NCBI GenBank assembly: GCA_020631735.1
Contig: JAIWYO010009566.1
Span: 1 to 64,000 of the forward strand
Source: Saccharum officinarum
Taxonomy: Eukaryota; Streptophyta; Magnoliopsida; Poales; Poaceae
Direction of reading: 5' to 3'
DNA length: 64,000 bases
Part shown: positions 60,539 to 64,000 of the stretch, one piece after another
Layout of the letters: the number at the start of each line of letters is the position of its first letter
Numbering within the stretch: the stretch's first letter is position 1
Notes under the pieces: generated by a model
What the model was told of the DNA's origin: nothing
What the model saw: the letters and a program-made list of their open reading frames with translations, nothing else
Databases searched by the model: none
Program-made: the position numbers and the translations under genes

Positions 60539-61351
60539 ATCAAAGTGACTCCAAATATATCCAACAAATGTCACTTTTCTGGCAGATTTTGTACCCTTTA
60601 AAGAAAAATGTATATCTCCCAATGTACAGATCTAAATGCCATGAAATTTGGTGGAGATGTGCATTACTAAGTCATCTTATATCATAAGTTTAGAGCATGC
60701 ATACCAAATTTCAAGCCAATACAAATATATTTGGTCACTCAAACATGGCTAAGATCACAGCTAGCTCAAATTTTCAATATAGGACATATTTGAGCAATGG
60801 AGCTATACTTCATCAAATGTGAATCAAACTTGGAACCAACTTGTTTGAATACTCTCACAAGACATATATCCATTCAATCCACTTACTAAAGATCATCTTA
60901 TGAATTTATCCAACACAAATCAATCCAAACTTGATTACTAAGCATTTATCCATTCAAACATCTTATAGCAAGCAACATTGCATATTTAACCAATTCAATC
61001 AACTCATGCACCCAAATAAAATGATCAACAAGAGATATACCTTGTTTAGCTCATGATCATCCAATAGCAAGCTTCAACTCAATTAATTTGCAAGCCATCA
61101 AATAATTCCAATAAATCACCACACCTAGATCATGACACTTGTATGTCCTAGCACTTGGACTTCACTCATTTTGACTTGGCATTGGGATAATGATTAGCAC
61201 TCTTTATTACTTGGCTCAAACACATGATCAACATTATGAATACCACTCGAACCAAGTCTCCAATGCCAATGGTACCTACAAACTTTCATCCACTTTTTGA
61301 TGGTACCCAAACTAGTTTGGGTCCTCTCAAGTTAGGAGCAACATACTTAGG
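60539..61351 (-). pseudogene. Copia internal remnant, left part
   Basis: Near the right edge the minus strand encodes KYVAPNLRGPKLVWVPSKSG, the style of the copia segment before integrase; it is continuous with 62958-63110 across the solo LTR. Stops follow, and most of 60539-61100 is AT-rich without a readable frame. Confidence 0.55.
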
Positions 61352-62054
61352 TGAAAGGATCAAGATGCCCAAGAGGGGGGGTGAATTGGGCTTTTCTAAA
61401 AATTAATTGCAAGAATTAAATCCTACAAGCCGAAATTCACCCCTAGTGCCTACTTGTGTTCCTAGAGATTCTACCGGTAAAAGTTTTGCACCCTAAGTTC
61501 CAATCCTAGTCTAGCATGGTAATTCTAGGAAAGTAAACCAAGCAATGAAAGTAATACGAGAAAGTAAATGCTTGAAAGTAAGGGCAAGGAACACGGCGAT
61601 GTTTTCCCGAGGTATCGGAGAGTCGCCACTCCCTACTAGTCCTCGTTGGAGCACCCGTGCAAGGTTGTAGCTCCCCCTTGATCCGTGCAAGGATCAAGTG
61701 CTCTCTACGGACTGATTCTTCGACACTCCGTCGCGGTGAATCGCCCAAAACCGCTCACAAGATGAGTTGGGTCATCCACAAGCTCCGCCGTATGATCACC
61801 AAACTCCCAATCACCACCAAGCCGTCTAGGTGATAGCGATCACCAAGAGTAACAAGCTAGAACTCTCACTTGACCATAACGAGCCTAATGAGAAGATGGA
61901 TGCACACTTGCTACTCTCTAGTCACTAGTGAGGGACTCAAGCTTTGATTCTCAAATCACTACCCTCACTAGAGCTCTTGCCCTCCCTTGCACTTCAAAGA
62001 TGTTTCTCAGCTGAACAAATGAGCAAGAGACCTCTAAAAGAGGTGGAGGGGATG

Positions 62055-62062
62055 TATTTATA
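62055..62062 (-). promoter_or_regulatory. TATA box of solo LTR family C
   Basis: TATAAATA within GGTGTATAAATACATCC on the minus strand. Confidence 0.65.
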
Positions 62063-62109
62063 CACCCCTTAGTCAAATCTAACCGTTACTTGCCAACTCA
62101 GCAAAATAC

Positions 62110-62520
62110 GCGTTGACCGGACGCGCTGGTCGACGTGACCGGACGCGCCGGTCGAACGTAACGGTCGAAAATCCGAAATCCTTCGCTGAGTGACCGGACG
62201 CGCCGATCAGGGGTGACCGGACGCGTCCAATCGTGCAGGGAGCTTACTGTACTTTGACCTGACGCGTGACCGCGTCCGATCAGTGATGACCGGACGCGTC
62301 CGATCGTCAAAGTACCTTACTGGAACGTGACCGGACGCGCCGATCATTTCCCAGTCGCGTCCGATTAGGTGAAATCCCTTATGTGACACGTGTCAGCTTG
62401 AACACCGCACCCAGTCCTCGCAAGGACCGTGTCTGGTCAACAACGCTGAGATGCAGTAGCAGTTTAGCACTGACCGGACGCGTTTGGTCAAGCCAGACAC
62501 CGCGTCCGGTCAAGGGAAAA
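62110..62520. repeat. GACCGGACGCG motif cluster upstream of the LTR TATA box
   Basis: Seven exact GACCGGACGCG occurrences plus variants such as CGCGTCCGATCA and GCGTCCGGTCA, many paired head to head, 50-460 bp upstream of the TATA box. Confidence 0.85.
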
Positions 62521-62957
62521 CGTCTCTAAAAACTCTGAAACGAGACGCAACTTGAACCAAGTTGCTTCCAACTGAACTTTGAGCTATTCTTGAGCTACCT
62601 AGTGCTAAGTTTGACAAGTGTGCACCACACCTAAACAAAAGACTCACCTAGGTCAAGCTACTCGCTCATGCCCCCCTTTATAGTACGGCCAAAGGAAAAA
62701 GTGAAGATCATAATGACTATTCCGAATGTAACTCAACACCTTGACATCCGGAACTAACCGTCCTTATTCTTGGCGTCAATCCTTTGAAAACCAAAATGAT
62801 TTCCATCAAGGGGCATGAATACCATAGTGCCCAAAGCAATTATCAACCCCATGACCTAACTTACCAAAGTTTCTGCAAAACACACGTTAGTCATGGTAAT
62901 AATGCATTGTCATCAATTGCCGAAACCAACGCTCGGGGCCTAGATGCTTTCATTAGG

Positions 62958-63110
62958 CAAAGCCTTAGTATGGATAGCGGAATATTTTGCAATCCACCAA
63001 AACTTAGGTCCCTTTGCACGAATATGATCAAGCATGTGATTTTTCCACTATGCAAAGTTAGTGCCATAAAAAATGTGCATGTGGCAATCATCTATCCCAC
63101 TAGACGCCAT
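62958..63110 (-). pseudogene. Copia gag N-terminal remnant
   Basis: A frame from ATG 63110 shows the typical copia gag opening (CHMHIFYGTNFA, one stop, then WKNHMLDHIRAKGPKFWWI). A TAG breaks the conserved F-x-x-WK site. The frame runs leftwards through the solo LTR insertion into 61351-61100, but jumps from the gag N-terminus to a pre-integrase-like segment, implying an internal deletion. Confidence 0.75.
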
Positions 63111-64000
63111 CCTCTCCTCTGGCTCGCTGGCGCACGGCTGTGCGTGACCAGTGTGTTCGGTTAGTTGAGCAGCGCGTCTGGTCGCTTGGTGATCGTTGGC
63201 GCGTGGTGACCGTTGGAGGATCGAGCGGTCGCGGTTGAATCCAGGGGGACACGTGGACGGCCACGGGTGACCGGACGTAGTGCAGTGCGTCCAGTCATAT
63301 CGACCGACGCGTCTGGTCGTTGCAAAAAACACCTAGTGAAGGAGTAATGGCTCTATTTTACCGTGGGGTTATAAATAGAAGTGGAGGCCGGCCTTGGCAG
63401 CTGTTGAGCACCTTGGGGATGTGTTGCCCTTGTGTGTGCTTGGTTTGAGAAGCCTCCAACTCACTTGTGCTTTCTAGATTGTGAATCAATAAGTGAGTGA
63501 GTGATTCTAGTGCGATTGCATCATGAGGTTGCATCGAGTGACACTAGGTGTTCGTGTTGCAAGCCGGTGGTGCTTGTTACTCTTGGAGGTTGCCACCTCC
63601 TAGATGGCTTGGTGGCCTATGGCTCCGTCAAAGCTTGCAAGAAGATTATGCGAGGCTCCGGAGAAGATTTGTGAGGGGGATTGTGCTCATCCCGCGGGGA
63701 TCGCGAAGAGCAACTCTAGTAAAGTGTGTCATTGAGCTACCACACTTGCGGTAGGTTCTTGCGGCGCCTTTGGGAGGCTCGGTTGTGGATACCGATTAGC
63801 CGCCAAACCACGAGGTGTTGGTCAACACAACGGGGACTAGCTTGGTGGCAACCAAGTGAACCTCGGTGAAAAATCATTGTGTCAACTTTGTGTATTTCTT
63901 CATGGTGGTTTGCATCCTCTCTATGCAAGCTTGTATTTACATTCTATACATAGTCCTTGTGTAATTACTCTTGTAACTAGTTTGCTTGTGTAGCTAGCTA
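63111..64000 (+). mobile_element. LTR related to family D, plus orientation, cut by window edge
   Basis: The TATA box TATAAATAGA at 63370-63379 is followed by a stretch that is the reverse complement of 22750-22130 (GGCCGGCCTTGGCAGC, CTCTTGGAGGTTGCCACCTC, AACACAACGGGGACTAGCTT). The upstream part (63150-63330) has CGTCTGGTC and GACCGGACG motifs. The left boundary, close to 63111-63150, is not defined by a TSD. Confidence 0.72.

Larger units (their letters stand above)
61352..62952 (-). mobile_element. Solo LTR, family C (1.6 kb)
   Basis: The minus strand begins TGAAAGCATCTAGGCCC and ends GGCATCTTGATCCTTTCA. It is flanked by the perfect target duplication TTAGG (61347-61351 and 62953-62957). 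TATAAATA is on the minus strand at 62062-62055, and upstream of it (62110-62520) lie seven exact copies of GACCGGACGCG. No internal domain adjoins it, hence solo. Confidence 0.93.

Overview
The window is plant nuclear DNA, most likely from a panicoid grass of the Saccharum/Sorghum/Miscanthus kind. The signs are a DUF1618 gene (a grass-expanded family), nested Ty3/gypsy and Ty1/copia LTR retrotransposons with grass-type primer sites, a tRNA-derived SINE, a Stowaway-type MITE, Helitron ends, and repeated CGTCCGGTC motifs in the LTRs. The species is inferred from sequence style; nothing in the window proves it. Most of the 64 kb is transposable element, and only one intact gene-length host coding region is visible.

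Layout. 1-6403: 5' half of a minus-strand Ty3/gypsy element (1.1-kb LTR, primer site, broken gag, gag/protease, and RT-RNase H running off the left edge). 6404-7267: AT-rich DNA with a 181-bp duplication and four consecutive perfect hairpins. 7268-16961: five tandem copies of a ~1.94-kb unit that I do not recognise, each holding a ~23-bp-period TGCAACATC array. Related blocks lie at 16962-17553 and 25507-27215. 17554-25506: a nest of LTRs that splits this repeat block: a copia-type LTR containing two solo LTRs of one family and a gypsy-type solo LTR, one of the former sitting inside the latter. 27216-37447: a lower-copy island with a SINE, a MITE, gene fragments, a Helitron 3' end that touches the stop codon of an intact DUF1618 gene (33393-34685), a second short Helitron and a LINE tail. 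37448-60538: a copia-type element with chimeric LTRs and a gag remnant. Its 3' LTR is split by a 15.6-kb LARD-like element with ~5.46-kb LTRs and by a 2.5-kb deleted gypsy element. 60539-64000: a copia gag remnant carrying a 1.6-kb solo LTR, then a plus-strand LTR cut by the window edge.

The elements do not form a pathway. The logic is insertion order, which target-site duplications (TSDs) fix in several places: CTCCA around the LARD, CTCAC around the small gypsy element, CTAAC and CCTGC around nested solo LTRs, TTAGG around the 1.6-kb solo LTR, and an 18-bp duplication around the SINE. The least explained structures are the five-copy 1.94-kb array, the four-hairpin cluster beside it, the LARD with unusually long LTRs, and the Helitron that displaced the 3' end of the DUF1618 gene.
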